A program made the translations under genes and the position numbers. DNA of 64,000 nt from Amphibacillus sp. MSJ-3 (GTDB taxonomy: Bacteria > Bacillota > Bacilli > Bacillales > Amphibacillaceae). Positions 26,127 through 36,311 of this stretch are shown here, one piece after another. The stretch is from the NCBI RefSeq assembly GCF_018919165.1, contig NZ_JAHLQM010000002.1, forward strand, positions 97,212 to 161,211, read 5' to 3'. The notes under the pieces were generated by a model. It searched no databases, was not told the origin of the DNA, and saw only the letters and a list, made by a program, of their open reading frames with translations. Position 1 is the stretch's first letter; the number at the start of each line of letters is the position of its first letter.

Positions 26127-26672
26127 CTATTGGTATTTTTTTATTAAATCAACAAAGCTGTCGACAAATGATTGCAAAAACTGAATCGTTTGTTCATTAT
26201 TTAGCTTTCCATTCTCATCTAATAAGTCTGGGGAATTAGCCAGATACACTTCTGGTTGTTGGACGACAGGCATATTTAGAAATGTTAGTGATTGACGTAA
26301 ATGATGATTCGCCCCAAAACCACTTAGCTGACTAATTGATTGACTAATAATAGCCGCCGGCTTAGCATTCCAAACACTTTCCCCATAAGGACGTGAACCT
26401 ACATCTATTGCATTTTTTAATACACCTGGTACTGAGCGGTTATATTCTGGAGTAACAAACAATACTGCATCAACACTGCGAATCGCATCCCGAAATGAAA
26501 CATATTCTTCTGGTGCATTGCTATCATATTCCTCATTATAGAGTGGCAACTGGCCAATTTCGACAAACTCCGTCTGATAGTCTTTTGGAAATAGACTAGC
26601 AACGTTTTCTGCAATTTTCCTTGAAAAAGACTCTTTTCTCAAACTCCCCACTATTACGGCTACCTTTACCAT
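26127..26672 (-). CDS. NADPH-dependent FMN reductase family protein
   Basis: 181 residues, flavodoxin-like fold. FMN-phosphate loop IVGSLRKESFSRKIA (~8-22), LPLYNEEYD (~42), and the hallmark FVTPEYNRSVPGVLKNAID (~73-91) that binds the isoalloxazine ring, then GSRPYGESVWNAKPAAIIS. Family members reduce quinones, chromate or azo dyes with NAD(P)H and protect against oxidative stress; exact substrate unknown. ATG follows AAAGGACGGGATTAG. Single gene with its own terminator. Confidence 0.9.
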   Translation of the reverse strand: MVKVAVIVGSLRKESFSRKIAENVASLFPKDYQTEFVEIGQLPLYNEEYDSNAPEEYVSFRDAIRSVDAVLFVTPEYNRSVPGVLKNAIDVGSRPYGESVWNAKPAAIISQSISQLSGFGANHHLRQSLTFLNMPVVQQPEVYLANSPDLLDENGKLNNEQTIQFLQSFVDSFVDLIKKYQ

Positions 26673-27244
26673 CTAATCCCGTCCTTTCATTTTATTTATT
26701 CAAGTATTTAAAAAACATTTGCGTTAACATGCTATAAACCATTTAATTACTTGATTATAAATTTAGCGACAAACTTAAACCCAACAATATAATAGATATA
26801 ATTAACATTCCCATTTCAAGTGATCTAAAACATTTCACTGCTCAACTTATATTGTTGAATGAATTATACCAATAGCTCACTAGCGCCAATTGGGTCGTCT
26901 ACTTTGTTCGATCAAATAAAGAACAGTGGGGGCCACAGGATCTGGTGGGTTTAGTTTGCCTTCCCCTTATCCCCACTGATCTTTGCTTGAGATAAGAAAA
27001 CTTTAATTTTCCTAATCACCAGTCCTGCCCTTCATATACTTTGAAGTGAGAACCCTTTGTCTAAAATCAGATTAACAGTGGTACTTTTTAAACTTTTGGA
27101 GGAAGCTTGGAAAACCAAAGTTAAAAATTTGAGCATATTTATCCTTTGGATAGAAAATGATTTTTTTGCTAGCTCTACAGATATTTTTGGCCTTAACTCG
27201 GATTAATGAGCTAAGGCCTTTTTATAAAAGTGATTATTTACTAA
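26673..27244. other. Gene-free 570-bp region with a repeat-like segment
   Basis: No convincing gene on either strand. The part at 26925-26995 (CAGTGGGGGCCACAGGATCT, then GGTGGG and CCCCTTATCCCCACTGATCT) keeps the layout of the dispersed repeat (TTCAGTGGAGG, GGACCTGGTGGCC, CCCACTGAATG) and still forms the AGTGGGG / CCCCACT pairing. The right end carries an orphan plus-strand terminator-like hairpin listed separately. Confidence 0.5.
27189..27223 (+). terminator. Orphan plus-strand intrinsic terminator
   Basis: GGCCTTA, one unpaired A, CTC pairs with GAG, one unpaired C, TAAGGCC around an 8-nt loop, then TTTTT on the plus strand. On the minus strand, where the nearby sodC gene would need it, the tail is AAAAA. 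No plus-strand gene precedes it for 1.4 kb. Confidence 0.6.
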
Positions 27245-27847
27245 TTATTCTCCTATTACCCCACAAGCGATTCTTTTTCCTGAATTTCCTGAAGGCTGTG
27301 AAATATAATCATCAGGATTCGCATGAATGACTAATGAGGTCCCTGCTTTCGTAAATAGGGTATTTTCATGATCACGTTTGAGACTTACCATTGGTGCATC
27401 CAACTCCGCATAAACAGTTCCATCTTCATTCACAACAATATTTTCAAGGTCACCAGCATGAGGACCTTCTGGGTGTTCAAATCCATGTTTGCTGTTTGTA
27501 GGATTATAATGTCCACCGGCTGATTCAAAATCTGGTGGAATACACTCCCCTACTTCATGAATATGAAAACCATGCTCACCCGGTGGCAGGTTCTCCCCTT
27601 CAAGTACAATATGAACGCCATCCGTATCTTTTTCTGTCAATGTTGCTGTTGCAACTTGCATTCCTTCACTATTCATTAATGTAACAAGTACTTTTTCCTT
27701 CGATGCATTCGTTTCAATAGCCTCATCCTCTTGATTATTATTTATCTGTTCTCTCTCCTGTTGGCTATTCCATTCTGAAGATTGACAGGCAGATAAAATA
27801 AAAGTAAAGAAGAGGATCGTACAGAAGATAACGGTTTTCTTTCTCAC
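27245..27847 (-). CDS. sodC: Cu/Zn superoxide dismutase-like lipoprotein
   Basis: 200 residues. Lipoprotein signal with lipobox FILSAC (Cys ~21), an acidic linker, then the SODC barrel from ~52. Copper-site His pattern GEHGFHIHEVGEC (~90-102) and zinc-loop GGHYNPTNSKHGFEHPEGPHAGD (in part: KHGFEHPEGPHAGD), with the C-terminal GKRIACGVIG carrying the disulfide Cys and active-site Arg. Bacillus homologues (YojM) can lack activity, but here the metal ligands I can check look intact. Starts at a GTG, 10 nt after AAAGGAG. Role: extracellular, membrane-anchored superoxide removal. Confidence 0.9.
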   Translation of the reverse strand: MRKKTVIFCTILFFTFILSACQSSEWNSQQEREQINNNQEDEAIETNASKEKVLVTLMNSEGMQVATATLTEKDTDGVHIVLEGENLPPGEHGFHIHEVGECIPPDFESAGGHYNPTNSKHGFEHPEGPHAGDLENIVVNEDGTVYAELDAPMVSLKRDHENTLFTKAGTSLVIHANPDDYISQPSGNSGKRIACGVIGE

Positions 27848-28234
27848 TTATTCAGCACTCCTTTCGGGATTAATCTGTATTTATTCATAGTTTGTTCAAA
27901 TTCACTTAAATTTAATCAATAAAGTGAAACTTCAATCAGTGGAAACAAACCCATTAAATAGAGCTTTAATCAATCTCCGAAATTTCCACATCATATCTAT
28001 AAATAAACCAATAGAAATGCCTAAATTTATTTTTCTAGGGCCATCATCATTCTTAATCATATGCAATTAATTGATTATTTCCCTTCAATAATTAAATCTA
28101 TTTCTAGTAGAACTTAATTTGAATGAGATATTTTAAATTCAAGTTAAAACGATTTACCCAGAACAAAGCCGGTGTTGATTTAACTCCAACAATCAACACC
28201 GGCCTTAGTTTAATTATTTTATTCAAAATTAGAC
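27848..28234. other. Gene-free region between sodC and the GH1 gene
   Basis: AAAGTGAAACTTCAATCAGT at 27921-27940 matches the AAAGTGAAACTTCATTCAGT box of the dispersed repeat with one change. The far end holds the GH1 terminator (28168-28203). Otherwise AT-rich with nothing recognisable. Confidence 0.5.
28168..28203 (-). terminator. Terminator of the GH1 gene
   Basis: GCCGGTGTTGATT (28168-28180) and AATCAACACCGGC (28191-28203): perfect 13-bp GC-rich stem, loop 10 nt. Minus-strand tail TTTGTTCT. Confidence 0.75.
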
Positions 28235-30062
<1,828 letters not shown>

Positions 30063-30896
30063 TTATCTAGGTAATTCATTTGAAAACTTCCCTCTTAATT
30101 CACTAAGAGTATCTAAACGTTCCAAATTTTCTTCTTTATTCTTTAACCCGATCGCAATAATAATATTTTCAATTAAAAAAGTAGGGCCAATCATCGAGTG
30201 AAACTCCCACATTTCTCCTCTACTTGCAAAAAGGCTGACTGTAGCATTATTGGTAAAACTCGAAACCAGTTGATCAGTAATAATTATGGTCTTGAAACCA
30301 ACTTCCTTTGCGTGCTTCAAAATGACTTGGGCTTCTGGTAATAAACGAACAAAGCCAAAGATAAGAACAACATCATCCTTTGTAAGATGGATCAGATCTT
30401 CTAGTATTTCACTCCCGCCCTTTTGCAAAATTGAAATTTTTAAATTAAATCTAGCTAAACGATATTTCATTAATTCAGCTAAACCATAGGATGGACCCGG
30501 GGCATGAATATATAGTTGTTTAGCCTTTACTAATAACTCAATCGCTTGATTAAAGTCTTGTTGTGAAAAGTATTCGATTGTCTTTTGAAGATGGTTGATT
30601 GATAAATGCAATTGATGATGCTCGATCTCACCATCATTTACATGGTTCATTATATGCTCCATTTTTCCAGCGGGGGAAATATTCAACTGCTTTCGCATCG
30701 TCGTTTTAAACTCTTTGAAATTTTTATAGCCAACTGTTCGCCAAAAACGTGAAACTGAGGCGATACTTATTTGGAGCGCATCTGAAATCTCCTGTTCGGT
30801 TGAGAGTAAAACAAAATTTAAGTTTTTCTGAATATAGTCTGCAATTTTATATTGATTTGGTGACATCGATTCAGTATCCCAATTTAATTTCTCCAT
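30063..30896 (-). CDS. MurR/RpiR-family regulator
   Basis: About 277 residues. N-terminal HTH_6 domain ~1-75 (EQEISDALQISIASVSRFWR, then TVGYKNFKEFKTTMRKQL). SIS sugar-phosphate isomerase fold ~110-265: KQLYIHAPGPSYGLAELMKY, LTKDDVVLIFGFVRLLPEA and KTIIITDQLVSSFTNNATVSL (in part: TIIITDQLVSSF). Family proteins sense sugar phosphates. ATG at 30896 has 9-nt spacing from AGGAGG; ATG at 30902 is also open. Divergent from the ECF transporter operon and upstream of the GH1 gene, so it may control one or both. Confidence 0.87.
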   Translation of the reverse strand: MEKLNWDTESMSPNQYKIADYIQKNLNFVLLSTEQEISDALQISIASVSRFWRTVGYKNFKEFKTTMRKQLNISPAGKMEHIMNHVNDGEIEHHQLHLSINHLQKTIEYFSQQDFNQAIELLVKAKQLYIHAPGPSYGLAELMKYRLARFNLKISILQKGGSEILEDLIHLTKDDVVLIFGFVRLLPEAQVILKHAKEVGFKTIIITDQLVSSFTNNATVSLFASRGEMWEFHSMIGPTFLIENIIIAIGLKNKEENLERLDTLSELRGKFSNELPR

Positions 30897-30979
30897 GTTC
30901 ATTTCCCTCCTATATCCCCTTATTAAAGAAACTCCTTTTTTTAGATTTTATCATACAAAATCATTGGAATTAAACTGAA

Positions 30980-31023
30980 TGTAATTTTTTTATCATTAAA
31001 TTTGTAAGGAAATAAAAATTACA
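30980..31023. promoter_or_regulatory. Inverted repeat in the RpiR / ECF divergent region
   Basis: TGTAATTTTTTTAT (30980-30993) and ATAAAAATTACA (31012-31023) are inverted copies with a small bulge, 18 bp apart. The position between divergent regulator and transporter genes suggests an operator for the RpiR-type protein. Inference only. Confidence 0.45.
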
Positions 31024-31103
31024 TAAGCTTTACATCCTTTTTATACTTACTTAATATTTTCCAATTACAATGAAGGTAAGATAACCAAAGGAGGGTTCTA
31101 CTC

Positions 31104-31973
31104 ATGAATCAAATACAAAAAAGATATGTCTTAACAAGCTCGCAAAAAATGATGGTCTTTATATTGTCAATGTCCTTGTATGGCCTGTCCAATATGATCA
31201 CCGAATTGGTGCCATCTATTTATGTTGGCCCAGTTGAATTTTCAATTGAGTATTTTGCCTTTATTCCACTCACACTAGCCATGTTGTTCCATCCACTTTA
31301 TGCAGCAATTGGGGCGTCACTTGGTGAAGTGATTTTTGGTGAAATCATGCTTGGACAATTTGGAGGTTTTGGTGAAGTAGAGAAGTTTCTATCTTTTTCA
31401 CTTGCGATCTTCATTGCGGGTACCCTAGTTAAAGATCCGACAAACCGTCGGCAAGTAGGAGTTGCAGCAATCTCTGGTGTTGTTATCCATCAATTTATTA
31501 GTATGATGGTTGACATCGGTAAGGTCTGGATTGGCGTTGAGGAATTGGAGGCAGTATCTGGACTTGCTGAAAGTGTTGTAGTTATTGAGGGATTTTCCTT
31601 TCTAAATGATATCTTATTTTCTGGAATTCTCTTTGCACTACTACCAACACTTTATCTTGTACCACGTTTATATGGGAAAATTGAACCTTTACTCGGGATG
31701 AAACCAAGAGATAATACGATGAAGTTTTCTACAAGCGAAATCATTACACCCCGTCTAATTAGTGGTGGTGTCATACTAGCATTACTAGCCTTTTGCTCTG
31801 AGGTTCTTTCAGAAACAGACTTTAATCGTGAATGGGATTCCGGTCTCGAAGGGAGCTTGATCTGGGTCAGTATTGCCCTATCTGCAATCATTGCAATCAT
31901 CACGATTGTATATTTACTCAAAAGAAAAACTAAGACAAATGTAACTTATCCAGATTTGAGGGAAACTCAATGA
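31104..31973 (+). CDS. ECF transporter S component (substrate-binding membrane subunit), unknown substrate
   Basis: 289 residues, six to seven predicted spans, longer than the ~180-200 of typical S components. The N-terminal half looks like one: YGLSNMITELVPSIYVGPVEFSI region, then FAFIPLTLAMLFHPLYAAIGASLGEVIFGE. An extra C-terminal span (SIALSAIIAIITIVYLLK) is present. The A and T subunits follow immediately, so this is a dedicated (group I) ECF importer. Its ATGA overlaps the ATPase start. GGAGGG lies 8 nt before ATG. None of the S-component families I know (riboflavin, thiamine, biotin, folate, cobalt) is recognisable, so the substrate is open. Confidence 0.72.
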   Translation: MNQIQKRYVLTSSQKMMVFILSMSLYGLSNMITELVPSIYVGPVEFSIEYFAFIPLTLAMLFHPLYAAIGASLGEVIFGEIMLGQFGGFGEVEKFLSFSLAIFIAGTLVKDPTNRRQVGVAAISGVVIHQFISMMVDIGKVWIGVEELEAVSGLAESVVVIEGFSFLNDILFSGILFALLPTLYLVPRLYGKIEPLLGMKPRDNTMKFSTSEIITPRLISGGVILALLAFCSEVLSETDFNREWDSGLEGSLIWVSIALSAIIAIITIVYLLKRKTKTNVTYPDLRETQ

Positions 31974-33703
31974 ATAAGGAACAAATTAGAATTGAGGAAG
32001 TATCCTTTAAATATCCAGGTAGTAAGGAACCTGTTCTAAATCAAGTTAATCTGACGATTGAGCAAGGTGACTTCCTTGCTATTATTGGGAGTAACGGAAG
32101 TGGCAAGTCGACACTTTGTAAATTATTAAATGGCCTCATCCCACATTACTACGTTGGCGATTTCTCAGGTGAAGTTTTTATTGACGGCCTAAATACAATG
32201 GATCACAAAGTGGCAGAACTCTCTCGTTATGTGGGATATGTCTATCAAGATTTTGATAATCAATTAGTTCGGGCACGAGTATTAGAGGATGCTAGTTTTG
32301 CCCCTTTAAACTTTGGCTATCCAGATTATCAAGAGCGTGGCAAACGTGCACTTGAACTCGCTGGACTAACGGGACACGATGATGAATTTATTTGGCAACT
32401 AAGCGGTGGACAAAAGCATTTACTAGCCCTTGCCGGTGCTATTTCATTGGAACCAAAAATACTGATTATTGATGAGCCGATCGCCCAACTCGATCCCTTC
32501 CATGCTAAAGAAATCTATGATGTATTGAAAATGTTGAATGATAAATATGGTATGACCATTATTGTCATCGAACACCATACTGAGTTCATAGCTGATTACT
32601 GTAAACATGTCGTCCTGATGGATCAGGGGTCAATTGTTTGGAAAAATAAAACGGCTGATGCTTTAAGATGTGTTGATCAACTTTTTTCCAGACAGATCTT
32701 TCCACCTCAAGTGACTCAGGCTGCTTTTCAATCTCAGTTGTTTCCAAACACTGCCTATCCGATTACACTCACAGAGGCAATAGATTACTTTCCCCAAAAC
32801 CGGGGTGAAACAAGGGTCAAAAATCATCCACTAGAACGTGAAGAAATAAGTTCTTCAATCATCGAGCTAAATCAAGTAAAGTTTTCCTACAAAACGATTA
32901 CCCGATCGAAGAAAACGATCCTTAATGGCATTAATCTAACAATTAATGATGGGGATCGAATCGCATTAGTAGGAAATAACGGTGCTGGTAAGTCAACACT
33001 TATGCGATTAGTCACAGGTGTGGTCAAACCTGAACAAGGCGATGTCCTTGTTAAAGGGATGAATACAAAAGATTATTCTCCGGAAAAACTAGCTGACTTT
33101 GTTACTTATATCTATCAAAATCCTGAGGAAATGTTTATCGAGGATTCAGTAAGAAAGGACGTAGAGTTTTTCTTAAAAGCACGAAAGGTACCTGATTATA
33201 AGGCGAGTGTTGATCAAATCCTGGAGCAATTTGACTTAAGTGATCTACAGCACCGGGACAGCCGATTAATGAGTGGTGGTCAACAGCGAAGAGCTTCACT
33301 AGCTATTGGTGTAGCGATGAATCCTTCCATCATTCTACTTGATGAACCAACAGCCAATCTTGATATTGCAACAAGAAAACAAATTACCAAATTAATTCAT
33401 AAACTAAAAGATAAAGTCGAAGCAGTTATCATCGCAACTCATGATATGCAATTAGTTGCTGAATGGGCAAATCGTATTATCGTCCTGAAAGATGGACAGG
33501 TGCTCCATGATGGTACAAGGGAAAGTGTTTTTAATAATCATAGTTTATTGAATTTAGCGGGGCTACATCCGCCTCAAATCATGACACTAAGTCAACAGCT
33601 AAATATGTCACCTGTTTCATATACAGTCAATGATTTTGTTGAAGCAATAAAGAATCACGATGAGGAGGTTCATGATGGAATACGGGCAAAAGTTACTGGA
33701 TAA
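31970..33703 (+). CDS. ECF transporter ATPase with two fused ABC domains
   Basis: 577 residues containing two complete nucleotide-binding domains, as in YkoD. Domain 1: Walker A GSNGSGKST (~38), signature LSGGQKHLLALAG (~143), Walker B ILIIDEPIAQLDP (~163). Domain 2: Walker A GNNGAGKST (~335), signature MSGGQQRRASLA (~435), Walker B IILLDEPTANLD (~455). Both switch His residues are present (IEHH, ATHD), so both sites may be active. The start overlaps the S gene by 4 bp. Powers uptake by the adjacent S and T subunits. Confidence 0.92.
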   Translation: MNKEQIRIEEVSFKYPGSKEPVLNQVNLTIEQGDFLAIIGSNGSGKSTLCKLLNGLIPHYYVGDFSGEVFIDGLNTMDHKVAELSRYVGYVYQDFDNQLVRARVLEDASFAPLNFGYPDYQERGKRALELAGLTGHDDEFIWQLSGGQKHLLALAGAISLEPKILIIDEPIAQLDPFHAKEIYDVLKMLNDKYGMTIIVIEHHTEFIADYCKHVVLMDQGSIVWKNKTADALRCVDQLFSRQIFPPQVTQAAFQSQLFPNTAYPITLTEAIDYFPQNRGETRVKNHPLEREEISSSIIELNQVKFSYKTITRSKKTILNGINLTINDGDRIALVGNNGAGKSTLMRLVTGVVKPEQGDVLVKGMNTKDYSPEKLADFVTYIYQNPEEMFIEDSVRKDVEFFLKARKVPDYKASVDQILEQFDLSDLQHRDSRLMSGGQQRRASLAIGVAMNPSIILLDEPTANLDIATRKQITKLIHKLKDKVEAVIIATHDMQLVAEWANRIIVLKDGQVLHDGTRESVFNNHSLLNLAGLHPPQIMTLSQQLNMSPVSYTVNDFVEAIKNHDEEVHDGIRAKVTG

Positions 33704-34496
33704 ACTATCTGTTGAACAAATTAAAATTGAGCTCTTAAATACAGCCTATGGTAACGATCAAACCTTTTTAGCTAAACTTGATCCAAGAACATTATTTATT
33801 TGGTACTTATTTTTTGGCTTTGCTCCATGGTTTATTTATAATCAGGCAATCTTGATTGGTTTGTTTACTTTTGTCGTCATGATGATGCTTGTCACAAGAG
33901 CAAGTCCATTAATCATAATTATTCTTTGTTTAGGTTTGTTAGGACAAGGGGGATATTTATTGATTGCTTCTTTATTCTTTGGTGGTGGTTTAAGTACAAT
34001 GATGCCGCTTCTTCTATTAACGTTGAAGCTCTCAATTATTTCACTAGCAAGTATTGCTGTTTTTACATCGATGGATCCGGAGAAGTTAAGTGATGGATTA
34101 TTAAAAATTGGTCTACCAGGGCAAGTATCATTTAGTATTTCTTATGCCTACCGGATGCTACCTAGCCTAATTGAAGAATACCATCATGTCTTTCTATCGT
34201 TTCGTTTACGTGGAAAGGCACCAGAAAAACATGGTTTCCTTTATTGGCGAACAATCAGTTATTTTATTAAAATTGCAATTTTTTCCTTTTACCCATTAAT
34301 GTTAACAACAGCAAAAAAAGCCCGCACAACAGTTGAAGCACTTGAAACAAAGGGGAGCTTTTATGCCTTCAATCATCCAAAGGTAAAAGCAATTAAACTC
34401 GCTCATTTAGAATTTAAACCACGCGATTATGGTTTTCTAACCTTTTCATTTATCTATCTTGTTAGTTTGTTTGTTATTGGAATTAATTATTTTTAA
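33675..34496 (+). CDS. ECF transporter T component (EcfT)
   Basis: 273 residues from the ATG at 33675, 6 nt after GAGGAGG; earlier in-frame ATGs are at 33660 and 33672. Five or six spans: IWYLFFGFAPWFIYNQAILIG, then LLTLKLSIISLASIAVFTSMDPEKLSDGL. The coupling region has AYRMLPSLIEEY and FRLRGKAPEKHG, where the Ala-Arg-like helices contact the ATPases, and LETKGSFYAF near the end. Overlaps the ATPase gene by 29 bp. Completes the S-A-T transporter. Confidence 0.9.
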   Translation: MEYGQKLLDKLSVEQIKIELLNTAYGNDQTFLAKLDPRTLFIWYLFFGFAPWFIYNQAILIGLFTFVVMMMLVTRASPLIIIILCLGLLGQGGYLLIASLFFGGGLSTMMPLLLLTLKLSIISLASIAVFTSMDPEKLSDGLLKIGLPGQVSFSISYAYRMLPSLIEEYHHVFLSFRLRGKAPEKHGFLYWRTISYFIKIAIFSFYPLMLTTAKKARTTVEALETKGSFYAFNHPKVKAIKLAHLEFKPRDYGFLTFSFIYLVSLFVIGINYF

Positions 34497-34526
34497 AAGA
34501 TTTAATCAATGAATGGAGGAACAACA

Positions 34527-35306
34527 ATGAAAATAGACTTTCATAGTCATGTTAAGATTTCAAAAAAATCATCCTTTATGCCGAAGTATTTCCAAGAAAT
34601 GATGCAAGAGGCGAAAGAAAGTGGCCTTGATGCTCTCGCGATGACTGAGCACTTTAATACAGATCGTTTTTATGATATTTATGATTATCTGGCTGACAAC
34701 TATACTTACGAAAATAATTATTACCTTGTCGATGGATTAAAGCTATTTCCAGGCATTGAAGTAGACGTAAAAGAAATTGGACATATTCTTCTAATCGGTG
34801 ACCGTGAGGATATTATCGCTATCCGTTCATCACTTGATCACCATATAGGAAAGGATCAATTCATTCCCTTTGCAGAACTACTTGATCTCGCTGATCGTTT
34901 CAATGTATTGAAAATAGGTGCTCATGCCTTTCGTGAGAGCACACCGCTTCACCATCATGATTACGAACAACTTAAACGTCTAGATGCATTAGATCTAAAT
35001 GGCAAAGATCTTTACACATATGGAGTGAATCCTTACTATGATAAATTGACGTCGTTTGCTAATCAACTTGGCTTACCAATTGTTGCGGGAAGTGATACCC
35101 ATCAATTCTTTCAATATGGCAGTGTCTATAATACATTTGAAACAGCGTGTGACACGATTGATCAGTTAAAAAATAATATTGAACAAAACCAGTATAAAAT
35201 TGAGATTTCACCTAGTCTTGATGTAAAAGTGAAATCAGCTATATTTGTTAAAAAAATCTTAAAATCCCTGTTAAATAAAGATGGCGTAATTGAAATGGGT
35301 GTTTAA
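34527..35306 (+). CDS. PHP-domain metal-dependent phosphoesterase
   Basis: 259 residues from ATG 34527, 7 nt after GGAGG. PHP motifs in order: DFHSHV (residues 3-8), AMTEHFN (~46), FPGIEVDV with the metal-binding Glu, IGAHAFRES (~133) and AGSDTHQF (~192). PHP enzymes hydrolyse phosphate esters with a trinuclear metal centre; examples include histidinol phosphatase and nucleotide diesterases. It lies 30 bp after ecfT and ends at a strong terminator, so it belongs to the ECF operon. It may dephosphorylate the imported compound or a product. Substrate unknown. Confidence 0.85.
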   Translation: MKIDFHSHVKISKKSSFMPKYFQEMMQEAKESGLDALAMTEHFNTDRFYDIYDYLADNYTYENNYYLVDGLKLFPGIEVDVKEIGHILLIGDREDIIAIRSSLDHHIGKDQFIPFAELLDLADRFNVLKIGAHAFRESTPLHHHDYEQLKRLDALDLNGKDLYTYGVNPYYDKLTSFANQLGLPIVAGSDTHQFFQYGSVYNTFETACDTIDQLKNNIEQNQYKIEISPSLDVKVKSAIFVKKILKSLLNKDGVIEMGV

Positions 35307-35328
35307 TAGACGCGTTTCACCATCTAAT

Positions 35329-35371
35329 CCATGAAAAAAGCATATATTAGTTAATATGCTTTTTTTCATGG
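35329..35371. terminator. Bidirectional terminator between the PHP gene and the second importer
   Basis: CCATGAAAAAAGCATAT (35329-35345) and ATATGCTTTTTTTCATGG (35354-35371) pair over 17 bp with one bulged T and an 8-nt loop. A/T runs inside the stem serve both directions between convergent genes. Confidence 0.85.
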
Positions 35372-35405
35372 ATATTTAAAATAGAGGGTAAGATCGAAAA
35401 TGCCA

Positions 35406-36293
35406 TTATCCCTTCACCGAACCAATCAAAAGGCCCTTTGCGAAGTGTTTTTGTAAAAACGGATAGACACACATAATCGGCAATGTTGCAATCACAATAA
35501 TAGCAAGTTTCATTCCTTCTGCCGGCGGAATATAGTCTGGATCCATATTTGCCAAGGCACTCGGATCGGAAGCGATCGTTACTTGCCTCAATATTAACTG
35601 TAAAGTCCATTTCGAACTATCATTCAGATAAAGCAATGGGCTCATAAAATCATTCCAAATCCCTACCGCATAAAACAAGGCAAATGTAGCAATAATCGGC
35701 TTTGATAAGGGTAAAACGATCCGCCAAAAAATCCCTATTTCTGAAGCCCCATCAATCTTGGCTGCCTCCTCAAGTTCCGTTGAAAAATTTTGAAAGAAGT
35801 TTTTAATAATAATGAGGTTAAATGGATTAATGGCACCAGGCAAAATTAAGGCCCAATAGGTATCAATTAGCCCTAGCTCCTGGATCACTAGGAAAGTAGG
35901 GATCATTCCACCGCTAAATAGCATGGCAAAGATAACCATATTAATGAGAAATGATCTGCCTCGTAATTTTTTCTTTGAAAGTGGATATGCCATTGTAAAG
36001 GTGAAAAATAATTGAACTAAGGTACCGACTGCTGTCACACCTATAGTGACTATAATACTTCGAACAAAAGCTTCAGAAGAAAAAATAAATCGATAGGCTT
36101 CAAATGTGAATGTTTCAGGTATGATGAAGAATGCACGTCTAGCTAATTCTGGTTCAGTTGCGAATGAACCAGCAATAACATATAAAAAAGGTAGTAGAGT
36201 GATAATCGCTACGAGACCTAAAAATATAAGATTAAAAACGTCAAACACACGACCTGGTTTGGTATTATGCAATTTATGAATACTAGCACTCAT
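35406..36293 (-). CDS. ABC importer permease, YtcP-like (CUT1)
   Basis: 295 residues, six spans. N-terminal VFDVFNLIFLGLVAIITLLP and the EAA loop ELEEAAKIDGASEIGIFWRI, followed by VLPLSKPI. The end, LQKHFAKGLLIGSVKG, is typical of YtcP/LplC permeases that handle rhamnogalacturonan- or polygalacturonate-derived oligosaccharides in Bacillus. ATG follows AAGGGAGCTTAACAACA. Last gene of the binding protein - permease - permease operon, 18 bp after its partner. Confidence 0.9.
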   Translation of the reverse strand: MSASIHKLHNTKPGRVFDVFNLIFLGLVAIITLLPFLYVIAGSFATEPELARRAFFIIPETFTFEAYRFIFSSEAFVRSIIVTIGVTAVGTLVQLFFTFTMAYPLSKKKLRGRSFLINMVIFAMLFSGGMIPTFLVIQELGLIDTYWALILPGAINPFNLIIIKNFFQNFSTELEEAAKIDGASEIGIFWRIVLPLSKPIIATFALFYAVGIWNDFMSPLLYLNDSSKWTLQLILRQVTIASDPSALANMDPDYIPPAEGMKLAIIVIATLPIMCVYPFLQKHFAKGLLIGSVKG

Positions 36294-36311
36294 TGTTGTT
36301 AAGCTCCCTTC

